This document shows, in pieces, positions 28,268-37,433 of a DNA stretch of 64,000 nucleotides; the first letter of the stretch is position 1, and every line of letters begins with the position of its first letter. The position numbers and the translations under genes were made by a program. Source of the stretch: Chitinophagaceae bacterium (GTDB lineage: Bacteria; Bacteroidota; Bacteroidia; Chitinophagales; Chitinophagaceae). The stretch is from NCBI GenBank assembly GCA_947455605.1, contig CANGOX010000004.1, forward strand, positions 32,216-96,215, in the 5' to 3' direction. Under the pieces are notes generated by a model, which saw only the letters and a list, made by a program, of their open reading frames with translations, searched no databases and was not told the origin of the DNA.

Positions 28268-28313
28268 CTTCGCGTATTTGCGGTAAATCGTTCTTAACCG
28301 CTAACACGCGAAG
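28268..28313. repeat. intergenic palindrome with two nested arms
   Basis: CTTCGCGT (28268-28275) pairs with ACGCGAAG (28306-28313), and inside this GCGGT (28280-28284) pairs with ACCGC (28297-28301). It lies between the epimerase stop and the permease start, on the plus strand of the same run, and resembles the palindromes at 8246 and 20562. Confidence 0.75.
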
Positions 28314-28352
28314 ACACAAGGGTTCGCGAGGATCAAATACTAAATAGATATT

Positions 28353-29723
28353 TTGCAAAAACTAATACCCACACTAGGACTCCGCTCCTCCATCTTTCTT
28401 GTGATCAGCCTGATCCTCGGATCGGGTGTGTTCAAGAAAGTGGCTATGATGTCGGCAACCTTACAATCGCCGCTATTGGTTTTATTATGTTGGATAATTG
28501 CAGGGATCATCAGTTTGGCCGGTGCACTCTGTACTGCAGAAATGGTGGGTATGTTTCCCAACTCAGGAGGAGAGTATTATTATTTTCAGAAAGTATATAA
28601 TCGCTTTTTTGCCTTTATCTATGGATGGGCAAATTTTGTGGTGTTAAAGACGGCGGCTATCGCGGCACTGGCTTATATCTTCGCCCAATCGTTTAACAGT
28701 ATTTTTCCGTTACCCGTATGTTCGTTTAGTGTGGGTGGTTTATTGATCGAAAATGTATCTGTAAAACTGCTCGCTTCCTTGCTGATTATTGTATTGAGCT
28801 ATATCAATTATCGCGGTATCAAACATGCGGAAAAACTAAGCCGTATCATGACCATCGTTATGCTGTTTGCAGCGGTAGTGATCATTATTGCCGGGTTAAC
28901 TTCTTCTGCAGGCAGTGTAAACAATCTTGTAACACCCGGAGCACATGCCGGTGCAGGATTGAACGGATGGACATTGATCAAAGCCATAACACTAGCCAGT
29001 CTTGGCGCTTTCTGGGGATATGAAGGATGGAATTGCATTGGCCTGATCGGTGAAGAGATCAAAGATCCCAAACGAAACCTGCCGCTTTCATTAGGCATTG
29101 GCACTTTGGTGATCATGGCAGTTTATGTATTACTCAACCTGGTATACTTATATATAATGCCGGTAGATGAGTTAATTAAAATCAGTGAACACCCAAATCA
29201 AATTGCGGCTGTAGAAGTAATGAAAATTGTATGGGGCAAATGGGGCGAATTGTTTGTGGCCCTGCTGATATTGGTTACAACCTGTAATGCAACCAACAGC
29301 ACCATCTTAACTTCGGCAAGAATATTTTATGCTATGGCACGCGAAGGCCATTTTTATAAACCCGCAGAAACCATTCATCCGGTTTATCAAACACCTTCGG
29401 TTGCTTTATTACTGCAGGCCGTATGGTCTGTTCTGCTGGTTTGGTCGGGTACATTTGACCAGTTAACGGATATGCTGATATTCTCTGCCTTTATTTTTTA
29501 CGGGGCAACCGCATTGGCGGTAATGCTGATGCGTAAGCGCGAACCCTTACAACCAAGAACCTATAAAGTGATCGGCTATCCATTTACGCCTTTCCTGTTC
29601 TGTGCGTTCTGTGTATTACTGATAGGGGTTACTTTGCAAAGTCAGCCGCGTGAAGCATTGGCAGGTCTGGGTTTGATCGCAATGGGCATTCCATTTTATC
29701 TTTACTGGACAAGAAAAAAATAG
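28353..29723 (+). CDS. APC family amino acid permease (LAT-like)
   Basis: I take a TTG start at 28353 because an in-frame stop lies at 28341 and no ATG precedes the first membrane segment. The 456-aa product has about 12 hydrophobic segments and APC features: LGSGVFKKVAMM (helix 1 substrate loop), GALCTAEMVGMFPNSGGEYYYFQKVY near 70, SLGAFWGYEGWNCIGLIGEEIKDPKRNLP near 215-240. APC permeases import amino acids. It closes the D-amino-acid gene run, separated from the epimerase by a palindrome. Confidence 0.9.
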   Translation: MQKLIPTLGLRSSIFLVISLILGSGVFKKVAMMSATLQSPLLVLLCWIIAGIISLAGALCTAEMVGMFPNSGGEYYYFQKVYNRFFAFIYGWANFVVLKTAAIAALAYIFAQSFNSIFPLPVCSFSVGGLLIENVSVKLLASLLIIVLSYINYRGIKHAEKLSRIMTIVMLFAAVVIIIAGLTSSAGSVNNLVTPGAHAGAGLNGWTLIKAITLASLGAFWGYEGWNCIGLIGEEIKDPKRNLPLSLGIGTLVIMAVYVLLNLVYLYIMPVDELIKISEHPNQIAAVEVMKIVWGKWGELFVALLILVTTCNATNSTILTSARIFYAMAREGHFYKPAETIHPVYQTPSVALLLQAVWSVLLVWSGTFDQLTDMLIFSAFIFYGATALAVMLMRKREPLQPRTYKVIGYPFTPFLFCAFCVLLIGVTLQSQPREALAGLGLIAMGIPFYLYWTRKK

Positions 29724-29732
29724 CAAACCTTT

Positions 29733-30455
29733 TTAGTGATGCTTATCCAGATACGCCATCAGGTAAACAAGATCTTCCTTGTCTCTGATGCTTGCAGTAT
29801 GTGTATCAAAATAGGTTTTGATCACGGCTGCATAAGCGGGCAATGTTTTTTTAATAGCGGGTAATGCCTGCTTCAATACTGCAATTCTGTTTTCTTTGGG
29901 CAGGTATACATAGAGTTGCTGGTCAAGAAAGAACTCTTTCTCACGGCCGCCTCCATAATTATTGATCTCTTTTATTTTTTTATGGTTCCATTGCAGTAAT
30001 TGCAGGTTCTCCCCCTCATACAACAGTTCATACAAACTCTCCGGATCCTGGTTATCAATGAATGGGAAACCGTTCTTGAAATGATAAGTTACCGAATCTC
30101 CTTCGTCACCAGCATAACTGATATCGAATGAACTAACGGGCTGAGCTACCATAAACAACTTCTTGTTTTGGATATAGAACAATTTATTTTCCAGCAATGA
30201 AAATGTAATGGCTTTATAGGCAACCGCTGTTCCGTTAAGGTATTGTACAATACCGGTACCCCACCCCGGCCTAAGCAAGGGGGTGCCGTTGATGCCCAGC
30301 TCTCCGGCACTTTTAATACGGTTGCCTTCCGTATCATAGATCTCGAAAAAATTCATAGTGCCGGAATTGCCAATGTATTTGGTTTGCGCGTTTATCTGTT
30401 TGCTGAAAAGCGTTGAAAGCAAAACCATGGTAAACAGCCGGAATGCTTTTTTCAT
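29733..30455 (-). CDS. exported hypothetical protein
   Basis: I start at ATG 30455 (MKKAFRLFTMVLLSTLFSKQINAQ), a normal signal peptide; ATG 30464 adds three residues. The 240-aa mature sequence is beta-rich in the middle (YLNGTAVAYKAITFSLLENKLFYIQNKKLFMV) and helical at the end (RIAVLKQALPAIKKTLPAYAAVIKTYFD). I do not recognise a family. It is convergent with the permease gene (9 bases apart). Confidence 0.7.
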   Translation of the reverse strand: MKKAFRLFTMVLLSTLFSKQINAQTKYIGNSGTMNFFEIYDTEGNRIKSAGELGINGTPLLRPGWGTGIVQYLNGTAVAYKAITFSLLENKLFYIQNKKLFMVAQPVSSFDISYAGDEGDSVTYHFKNGFPFIDNQDPESLYELLYEGENLQLLQWNHKKIKEINNYGGGREKEFFLDQQLYVYLPKENRIAVLKQALPAIKKTLPAYAAVIKTYFDTHTASIRDKEDLVYLMAYLDKHH

Positions 30456-30539
30456 GGTAATCATTTTAATGTGTTGTTATAAAGTTACGGGGTAAAAAAG
30501 GGTATAAAAAATGGTTATCCCTGCCTTCAGGCTAACGCT

Positions 30540-31091
30540 ATGGCCCAAAATGTTCTAAATTCGTATCATTCAATTACATATAAAGTAACCGCCTTGAAAA
30601 AAAGACAGGATTATATTTCATGGGATGAATATTTTATGGGTGTTGCCCTGCTTTCGGCCATGCGCAGCAAAGATCCCGGAACCCAGGTAGGGGCCTGTAT
30701 TGTAAATGATAAAAATAAGATCGTTGGTGCAGGGTATAATGGTTTTCCAATGGGTTGTGATGATGATGAATTTCCCTGGGAAAAACAGGGAGGTTTTCTT
30801 GAAACCAAATATGCCTATGTATGCCATGCCGAACTGAATGCCATTCTCAATAATATCGGGATGGATCTGCGGGGATGTAAAATATATACAGCCCTGTTTC
30901 CCTGTAACGAATGTACCAAAGCCATCATACAGGCCGGAATTACAGAAGTGATCTACCTGTCTGATAAATATGAGGCAACTGATTCGGCCAAAGCTTCCCG
31001 CCTGATGCTGGAAAAAGCAGGAGTGGTTTGCAGGAAAGTAAAAACATCACTCCCCAACCTGACACTTTCTTTTAATGAATCAGATGTGTAA
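30540..31091 (+). CDS. deoxycytidylate deaminase (ComEB/dCMP deaminase family)
   Basis: The 183-aa protein has the cytidine deaminase zinc site H96-A-E98 and P121-C-N-E-C125, in the segments VCHAELNAILN and LFPCNECTKAIIQAG. The opening YISWDEYFMGVALLSAMRSKDPGTQVGA is typical of dCMP deaminases, which supply dUMP for dTMP synthesis. An in-frame TTG at 30594 would remove 18 N-terminal residues and cannot be excluded. Divergent from the exported hypothetical gene. Confidence 0.9.
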   Translation: MAQNVLNSYHSITYKVTALKKRQDYISWDEYFMGVALLSAMRSKDPGTQVGACIVNDKNKIVGAGYNGFPMGCDDDEFPWEKQGGFLETKYAYVCHAELNAILNNIGMDLRGCKIYTALFPCNECTKAIIQAGITEVIYLSDKYEATDSAKASRLMLEKAGVVCRKVKTSLPNLTLSFNESDV

Positions 31092-31349
31092 CCGGCAGGA
31101 ATAAAAAAGGTTTGTTATCAAAAAATACAGAACTTTGCATCGTGCAACTCTGGAAAAACATTATCAGTCGCCCATCCTGATCCCTCTCTGCTAACGGGGT
31201 CCTGCATTCCTTTCGCTTATTTACAAACACAATTTACAAACTAAGGTTTGTACCGCTCCGTGTATCTGACTAACATCTTTACGATGCCTGTTTTGGCTTT
31301 CGTAAACTGCAGGCACCCATCCCGCAGTTCATCTATTTAACTATAAAAC

Positions 31350-32723
31350 ATGAAAACCATCATAGAGCCTTTCCGGATAAAATCCGTTGAGCCCATCTAT
31401 TTCAATACAAAAGAACAAAGAACAGAGATCCTGCAAAACGCTTGTTATAACCCCTTTCTCATACATGCCAATGAAGTACTCATCGATCTGCTTACCGATA
31501 GCGGTACCAGCGCCATGAGCAGCAACCAGTGGGCCGGTATTATGCAGGGTGATGAATCGTATGCGGGTAGTTCCAGTTTTTTTCGTTTCGAAAAAACCAT
31601 ACAAGAACTAACGGGAATGCCGCTCGTAATACCCACCCACCAGGGCCGTGCTGCAGAAAAGATCCTCTTCAGTATACTGGGGGGCAAGGGAAAATATTTT
31701 GTGAGTAATACACTCTTCGACACAACCCGTGCCAATATTGAATATTCCGGTGCAGAAGGGGTTGATCTTGTTTGTGAAGAAGGGAAACATCCTTCTATTC
31801 CTGCACCCTTCAAAGGCAATATGGATGTATTGGCACTGAAAAAGTTTATAGCAGAAAAAGGCGCTGCCAATATCCCGCTTTGTATCATTACGGTTACCAA
31901 TAATTCAGGTGGCGGACAACCGGTAAGTATGCAGAATATACGTGAAGTGAAAGCGGTATGTAAAGCAAACCAGATCCCGCTTTTTATTGATGCCTGCCGG
32001 TTTGCCGAGAATGCTTATTTTATAAAACTACGGGAAGAGGGCTATGCAGACAGATCTGTTCCCGACATCGTACATGAATTATTTTCTTATGCAGAAGGCT
32101 GTACCATGAGTGCCAAGAAAGATGCTTTCGCCAATATCGGTGGCTTTCTGGCTATGCGGGATGAAGCACTGGCCCAACAATGCAGAAATCTGCTGATCAT
32201 GACGGAAGGTTTTCCAACTTATGGTGGCCTGGCAGGGAGAGACCTGGAAGCAATCGCCATTGGATTAACAGAAGTAATGGATGAACATTATCTGCAATAC
32301 CGCATCCGCAGTATTGAATACATTTCCAATAAACTGATCGCAGCCGGTGTGCCGGTAATGCAGCCTGCCGGCGGACATGCGATCTATATTGATGCCAAAG
32401 CTTTTCTTCCGCATATACCCGTTGAGCAATACCCCGGTCAGGCATTGGTAGGTGCTTTGTATGTACACGGTGGCATACGGGGGGTTGAGATCGGTTCGCT
32501 GATGTTTGGAAAATATGATGAGCAACATAAACTGGTTCCTGCCAAACTGGAATTGGTGCGCCTGGCCATCCCCAGAAGGGTGTACACACAAAGCCATATT
32601 GATTATGTATCCGAAGTGATCATTGAAGTATTTGAAGAAAGAAAAAAGATCAAAGGATTGATCATTACCGAAGAAGCACCCATGCTCAGGCATTTTACTG
32701 CAAAACTGAAACCCATTGAATAA
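31350..32723 (+). CDS. tnaA: tryptophanase
   Basis: The 457-aa protein belongs to the tryptophanase/tyrosine phenol-lyase family of PLP enzymes. PLP binds Lys257 in MSAKKDAF. Two specificity residues point to tryptophanase: Asp124 in LFDTT (Asp133 of E. coli TnaA) and Ile381 in GVEIGSL (Ile396), where tyrosine phenol-lyases have Thr and Arg. The end LRHFTAKL is also TnaA-like. It splits tryptophan to indole, pyruvate and ammonia. It is the first gene of a pair, 15 bases from the next. No tnaC-like leader is evident in the 258-base upstream gap. Confidence 0.88.
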   Translation: MKTIIEPFRIKSVEPIYFNTKEQRTEILQNACYNPFLIHANEVLIDLLTDSGTSAMSSNQWAGIMQGDESYAGSSSFFRFEKTIQELTGMPLVIPTHQGRAAEKILFSILGGKGKYFVSNTLFDTTRANIEYSGAEGVDLVCEEGKHPSIPAPFKGNMDVLALKKFIAEKGAANIPLCIITVTNNSGGGQPVSMQNIREVKAVCKANQIPLFIDACRFAENAYFIKLREEGYADRSVPDIVHELFSYAEGCTMSAKKDAFANIGGFLAMRDEALAQQCRNLLIMTEGFPTYGGLAGRDLEAIAIGLTEVMDEHYLQYRIRSIEYISNKLIAAGVPVMQPAGGHAIYIDAKAFLPHIPVEQYPGQALVGALYVHGGIRGVEIGSLMFGKYDEQHKLVPAKLELVRLAIPRRVYTQSHIDYVSEVIIEVFEERKKIKGLIITEEAPMLRHFTAKLKPIE

Positions 32724-32738
32724 TTAAAAGACCAACAG

Positions 32739-34118
32739 ATGAAAACGATCAAACAAAGCTGGGCCGAGCCCTATAAGATCAAGATGGTGGAGTTGTTAAA
32801 AATGACCACACCTGCTCAAAGAAAAAAAGCGATGAAAGAAGCGGGTTACAATACATTTCTTTTACGATCGGAAGATGTATATATAGACCTGCTTACAGAC
32901 AGCGGCACATCAGCTATGAGCGACCGGCAGTGGGCGGGTATGATGATGGGTGATGAAGCCTATGCGGGCAGCCGTAACTTTTATCATTTGGAAGAAGTAG
33001 TGAAAGATGTGTATGGATACAAATATCTGATCCCAACTCACCAGGGGCGCGGTGCAGAAAATATTCTTTCGAAAGTACTGATCAAAAAAGGAGATATCAT
33101 TCCCGGTAATATGTATTTCACCACCACCCGTTTACACCAGGAACTGGCAGGCGGAAAATTTGAGGATGTGATTATTGATGAAGCGCATGATGCAGAAAAT
33201 GAATTCCCATTCAAAGGAAATATCGATCTTAAAAAACTGGAGGCACTGGTCAAAAAACACGGGGCTAAAAAGATCCCTTATGTAAGCATGGCCACCAGTG
33301 TGAATATGGCAGGCGGACAACCTATCAGTATGCAGAACCTGAAAGACCTTCGCGCCTTTACAAAAAAACACGGTATTCGTGTGATTCATGATATGACAAG
33401 GGTAGCCGAGAATGCCTTTTTTATCCAGCAAAAAGAAAAAGGGTATGCCACCAGGTCTATCGCATCTATCGTGAAAGAGATCTGTTCATATACAGATGGC
33501 GCCACCATGAGTGCCAAAAAAGATGCGTTGGTAAATATTGGTGGCTTTCTGGCAGTGAATGATTGGGATGTGTTTGAAGAAGCCAGAAATATGGTTGTAG
33601 TATATGAAGGTCTGCATACCTATGGCGGACTCGCAGGCCGTGATATGGAAGCCATGGCCATCGGTATTGGTGAAAGTGTGAGTGATGAACATATCAAAGC
33701 AAGAATAGGGCAGGTGATCTATCTGGGAGAAAAGATGACCGGTTATGGTGTGCCTATTGTAAAGCCCATTGGCGGGCATGGTATTTTTGTTGATGCAAAA
33801 AAATTCCTGCCACATATACCACAACATAATTTTCCTGCACAAACGCTGGCTGCAGAAATGTATCTTGATTCCGGTGTAAGAACCATGGAAAGAGGTGTTG
33901 TTTCTGCCGGAAGAAAAGCCAATGGTGAGAATTATTATCCCAAACTGGAACTGGTAAGATTTACTATTCCGCGCAGGGTATATACACAGGCGCATATGGA
34001 TGTGATCGCAGAATCGGCAGCCAGGGTTTTTGAACGCAGAAAATCTATTAAAGGAATGAAGATGATCTATGAACCTAAGTATCTGCGGTTTTTCCAGGCG
34101 CGGTTTGAAAAACTATGA
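32739..34118 (+). CDS. tpl: tyrosine phenol-lyase
   Basis: The 459-aa protein is the second member of the pair. PLP binds Lys261 in MSAKKDAL. The segments MYFTTTRLHQE (Thr128 or a neighbour corresponding to Thr124 of the Citrobacter enzyme) and GVRTMERGVVSAGR (Arg385 corresponding to Arg381) carry the residues that hold the phenol hydroxyl in tyrosine phenol-lyase, and the end YLRFFQARFEKL is lyase-like. It cleaves tyrosine to phenol, pyruvate and ammonia. It is about half identical in look to its neighbour; the two probably share a transcript ending at 34143-34173. Confidence 0.88.
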   Translation: MKTIKQSWAEPYKIKMVELLKMTTPAQRKKAMKEAGYNTFLLRSEDVYIDLLTDSGTSAMSDRQWAGMMMGDEAYAGSRNFYHLEEVVKDVYGYKYLIPTHQGRGAENILSKVLIKKGDIIPGNMYFTTTRLHQELAGGKFEDVIIDEAHDAENEFPFKGNIDLKKLEALVKKHGAKKIPYVSMATSVNMAGGQPISMQNLKDLRAFTKKHGIRVIHDMTRVAENAFFIQQKEKGYATRSIASIVKEICSYTDGATMSAKKDALVNIGGFLAVNDWDVFEEARNMVVVYEGLHTYGGLAGRDMEAMAIGIGESVSDEHIKARIGQVIYLGEKMTGYGVPIVKPIGGHGIFVDAKKFLPHIPQHNFPAQTLAAEMYLDSGVRTMERGVVSAGRKANGENYYPKLELVRFTIPRRVYTQAHMDVIAESAARVFERRKSIKGMKMIYEPKYLRFFQARFEKL

Positions 34119-34142
34119 AATGTAACAGATGCTGAATACAAT

Positions 34143-34173
34143 AAAACACCTGCAGTTGGCTGCAGGTGTTTTT
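34143..34173 (+). terminator. intrinsic terminator of the tnaA-tpl pair
   Basis: AAAACACCTGCAG (34143-34155) and CTGCAGGTGTTTTT (34160-34173) form a 13-bp stem with a four-base loop and a T run, 24 bases after the stop of the second lyase gene. Confidence 0.92.
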
Positions 34174-34238
34174 GTTTATCCATAAATGTTACAACAAGAT
34201 CGTCTCTTTAAAAAGAGCTGTCTGGTAACACACCAAGA

Positions 34239-34784
34239 CTATTTTTCTGTATGATTCTTATTATGATGTCCCCATTCCAGTTCATAACTCAATCCCGCTA
34301 TCAGGAATTGCTGGTTTATATGTCCCCAGGTAAAACTGTATTCAATATGGGGCGACCATTTGCCCAATTCCCATAAGACGCCTGCACCTGTATTGTACGA
34401 CCAAAATCTATCGATGCTGCTTTCATTGGTTTTCAAAATGGTCTCTTTTTCAGACGTATGGCTGATGCCTGTTAAAGGATATAACTTCCATTCTCTGGTA
34501 ATGGGCAGCAGGTAATGAAAGTTCAGGTCAAAATCCCAGGCAGATTGTTGTACATCTTCGCCGGAGATGTTCTTGCTTACGGGGAAGAAACGGTTCATTT
34601 CAATTCCTCCCGTAAACCTTTCATTGAAATGATAAAAGCTGCTGACGTTCAGCCCGTTCATAGAACTATGCCGGTTGGTTACGGAAGCAATATCAACACT
34701 CATTTTATGCTGGGCCATCATAATAACCGGAATACATAGGATCACGGTCATAAAAAATAGTTTCATATAAAGTTGTTTGATCAT
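34239..34784 (-). CDS. exported beta-barrel-like hypothetical protein
   Basis: The 181-aa product has a signal peptide (IKQLYMKLFFMTVILCIPVIMMAQ; ATG 34766 is an alternative start). The rest alternates short amphipathic strands with aromatic ends (NVSSFYHFNERFTGGIEMNRFFP, WDFDLNFHYLLPITREWKLYPLTGI, FLIAGLSYELEW), which is the pattern of a small outer-membrane barrel. No specific family is recognised. Confidence 0.7.
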   Translation of the reverse strand: MIKQLYMKLFFMTVILCIPVIMMAQHKMSVDIASVTNRHSSMNGLNVSSFYHFNERFTGGIEMNRFFPVSKNISGEDVQQSAWDFDLNFHYLLPITREWKLYPLTGISHTSEKETILKTNESSIDRFWSYNTGAGVLWELGKWSPHIEYSFTWGHINQQFLIAGLSYELEWGHHNKNHTEK

Positions 34785-34938
34785 AGGGTTTCTTTCAGGT
34801 GGTAAAGTTCATGGTCGCTCCCTGTTTGAAAAATGACTTTTATCATCTGTCAGGTTTTCAATTCCGCTATTTTAAGCGTATTCTGCTCAAATACTTTAAC
34901 TTACACACAAGATTTTTAGCCAGAAATACCCCTTGAAA

Positions 34939-35655
34939 ATGATCAGCCGATTATGCTTTTTTTTACTGACCCTCTTGCTGAGTTTCAGTCTGAATGCCCA
35001 GAAAGGAGCAACAGCCATAGACAAATATGAACGGATACTGGAAGCCAATAAACAGGCATTGGCCAATAAGGACCAACTATTGATTGTTTTTTCAAAAAAT
35101 GACACTTCCAGCAAAGCCGTACTGGCTGCATTTGAGAAAAAAAGTGGACGATGGCAGGTACATTTCAACCCGGTAGTGGCCAGTATTGGCAAAACCGGTT
35201 TTGCAAACATGGATGAGAAAAGCGAAGGGGACAACAAAACACCATCGGGCCTTTTTGCCTTGGGGCAATTATTTACATATGAAACTTCGGTAAAGACGGC
35301 GCTTGGTTTCCAGCAAGCTACCTCAGAAGATAAATGGATAGATGATCCCGCATCTCCTGATTATAATACCCATGTTAGGGGTGAAACAAAAGCAAGATCA
35401 TTTGAACATCTCTTATTGAAAAGTATTGACTATAAATATTGCATGGTAATTGAGTACAACACAATGCCCGTGATAAAAGGAAAAGGCAGTGCGATCTTCT
35501 TTCATCTGGCTGATGCAGTTTTCACGCCTACTGCCGGTTGCGTGGCAATTCAGGAAAAAGACATGCTAAGAATTTTGGAATGGTTACACCCTGGTGAGAA
35601 AAAAGCGATCCTGATGGGAACAGAACGAACGCTGATGGCAGGCGTAAAAAAATAA
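34939..35655 (+). CDS. L,D-transpeptidase-like (YkuD-type catalytic motif) exported protein
   Basis: I start at ATG 34939 (MISRLCFFLLTLLLSFSLNAQ); a TTG six bases upstream is possible. The 238-aa product has a signal peptide and a C-terminal catalytic motif with His189 (IFFHL) and Cys201 in TPTAGCVAI, matching the H...S/TxGC pattern of L,D-transpeptidases. Upstream conserved-looking parts include KTPSGLFALGQLF, typical of the YkuD-like fold. Such enzymes cross-link or trim peptidoglycan in the periplasm. It lies 30 bases before the dehydratase gene, possibly cotranscribed. Confidence 0.82.
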   Translation: MISRLCFFLLTLLLSFSLNAQKGATAIDKYERILEANKQALANKDQLLIVFSKNDTSSKAVLAAFEKKSGRWQVHFNPVVASIGKTGFANMDEKSEGDNKTPSGLFALGQLFTYETSVKTALGFQQATSEDKWIDDPASPDYNTHVRGETKARSFEHLLLKSIDYKYCMVIEYNTMPVIKGKGSAIFFHLADAVFTPTAGCVAIQEKDMLRILEWLHPGEKKAILMGTERTLMAGVKK

Positions 35656-35684
35656 ATATCCCTACCGATATACAAAACACGCAA

Positions 35685-37400
35685 ATGAAAGAACAAGAAT
35701 TAAGAAGCAAAAATTGGTTTGGCCGTAAAGGTAAAGACGGATTTGTTTACCGGGCCTGGATGAAGAACCAGGGTATACCTGCTGATATGTTTGAAGGCAA
35801 ACCTGTGATCGGGATCTGCAATACCTGGAGCGAACTCACGCCCTGTAATGCACATTTCAGAGATCTGGCTGAAGCCGTTAAAAAAGGTGTGCTGGAAGCG
35901 GGTGGTTTTCCTGTGGAATTTCCGGTTATGTCTTTGGGCGAAACTTTGGTGAAACCAACAGCCATGCTTTACAGAAATCTGGTGAGCATGGATGTAGAAG
36001 AATCTATCCGTGCCAATCCGGTTGATGGCGTGGTATTACTTTGCGGTTGTGATAAAACAACACCCTCTTTGGTTATGGGTGCCTGTAGTGTAGATATTCC
36101 AACATTGGTTATCTCAGGTGGCCCTATGCTGAAAGGGCATTGGAAAGGAAAAGATATCGGTACTTCTGATTTATGGCGTTTTGATGTGGCTAATAAACTC
36201 GGACAGATCTCACAAGAAGAATTTGTAGAAGCAGAAGCCTGTATGGCAAGAACCCAGGGCCATTGTGCCGTAATGGGAACCGCTTCTACTATGGCAGTAA
36301 TGGTAGAAGCATTGGGACTATCCCTGCCCAATAATGCATCCATACCTGCTGCAGATGCCAGAAGAAAAGTACTCTCGCAATTATCGGGAAGAAGAATAGT
36401 AGACATGGTCAAAGAAAATCTGACCCTTTCAAAAATACTCACACGCAAAGCATTTGAAAATGCGATCATGGTCAATGCCGCCATTGGTGGTTCAACCAAT
36501 TTCGTCATTCATTTATTGGCCATTGCCGGAAGAATAGGCGTTGATCTGAACATTGATGATTTTGATAAACATTCTCAGGGTATTCCTTTACTTGCCAATA
36601 TTCAGCCTTCCGGTGAAAACTATATGGAAGACCTGTATTATTCAGGGGGACTGCCGGCTGTGATCAAAGAGATGCGATCCATTATACATAATGATGTGAT
36701 TACTGTAAATGGAAAATCAATGGGAGAGAATTGTATTGCTGCCGAAGTGTACGACAGAAATATAATCGGAACCATGAAAGATCCTTTCAAACCCGAATCG
36801 GGTATCATTGTTGTAAAAGGGAATCTGGCTCCGAATGGAGCCGTTATCAAACCTTCTGCAGCAAGTTCAGCTTTATTGAAACATTCAGGTAGAGCCGTGG
36901 TATTTGAGAATATTGAAGATTATCATGCCCGGATAGAAGACCCCAATCTGGAAATAGATGCGAACAGTATTATGGTATTGAAAAATGTTGGCCCCAAGGG
37001 CTATCCCGGTATGGCAGAAGTAGGCAATATGGCCTTGCCGAAAAAATTACTGGAACAGGGTATTACAGATCTGGTAAGAATATCAGACGGAAGAATGAGC
37101 GGTACGGGTTTTGGAACCGTTGTATTACACGTATCCCCGGAAGCTGCTGTTGGCGGGCCACTGGCGCTGGTACAAAACGGCGATCTGATTACACTGGATG
37201 TGAGCAACCGAAAACTACAACTTGAAGTTTCTGACGAAGAACTTTCGGCGCGATTGAAGAATTGGACACTTACCGAAAAAATAGAAACGCGCGGATATGT
37301 TCATTTATATCAAACGCATGTTGAACAGGCACACCTGGGTGCGGATATGGATTTTCTGAAAGGAGGTTCAGGAAGTACGGTTGCCAGAGATTCTCATTAA
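35685..37400 (+). CDS. IlvD/Edd family sugar-acid dehydratase (L-arabonate dehydratase-like)
   Basis: The 571-aa protein has the IlvD/Edd family cysteines that hold an iron-sulfur cluster: Cys54 (TPCNAHFRD), Cys122 (GCDKTTP) and Cys194 (QGHCAVMGTASTM), and the Ser-rich C-terminal RISDGRMSGTGFG. The opening LRSKNWFGRKGKDGFVYRAWMKNQGIP resembles [2Fe-2S] L-arabonate/pentonate dehydratases, not the amino-acid pathway IlvD. It should dehydrate an aldonic acid to a 2-keto-3-deoxy acid. An SDR gene follows 34 bases later and may oxidise a related sugar. Confidence 0.85.
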   Translation: MKEQELRSKNWFGRKGKDGFVYRAWMKNQGIPADMFEGKPVIGICNTWSELTPCNAHFRDLAEAVKKGVLEAGGFPVEFPVMSLGETLVKPTAMLYRNLVSMDVEESIRANPVDGVVLLCGCDKTTPSLVMGACSVDIPTLVISGGPMLKGHWKGKDIGTSDLWRFDVANKLGQISQEEFVEAEACMARTQGHCAVMGTASTMAVMVEALGLSLPNNASIPAADARRKVLSQLSGRRIVDMVKENLTLSKILTRKAFENAIMVNAAIGGSTNFVIHLLAIAGRIGVDLNIDDFDKHSQGIPLLANIQPSGENYMEDLYYSGGLPAVIKEMRSIIHNDVITVNGKSMGENCIAAEVYDRNIIGTMKDPFKPESGIIVVKGNLAPNGAVIKPSAASSALLKHSGRAVVFENIEDYHARIEDPNLEIDANSIMVLKNVGPKGYPGMAEVGNMALPKKLLEQGITDLVRISDGRMSGTGFGTVVLHVSPEAAVGGPLALVQNGDLITLDVSNRKLQLEVSDEELSARLKNWTLTEKIETRGYVHLYQTHVEQAHLGADMDFLKGGSGSTVARDSH

Positions 37401-37433
37401 AGCAATCATTTTTATCAAGCCTTAATTGATCTT

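Noticed and set aside
31092..31349. A tnaC-like leader peptide before the tryptophanase gene
   Set aside because: No short frame with a key Trp and no suitable hairpin was seen in the upstream gap.
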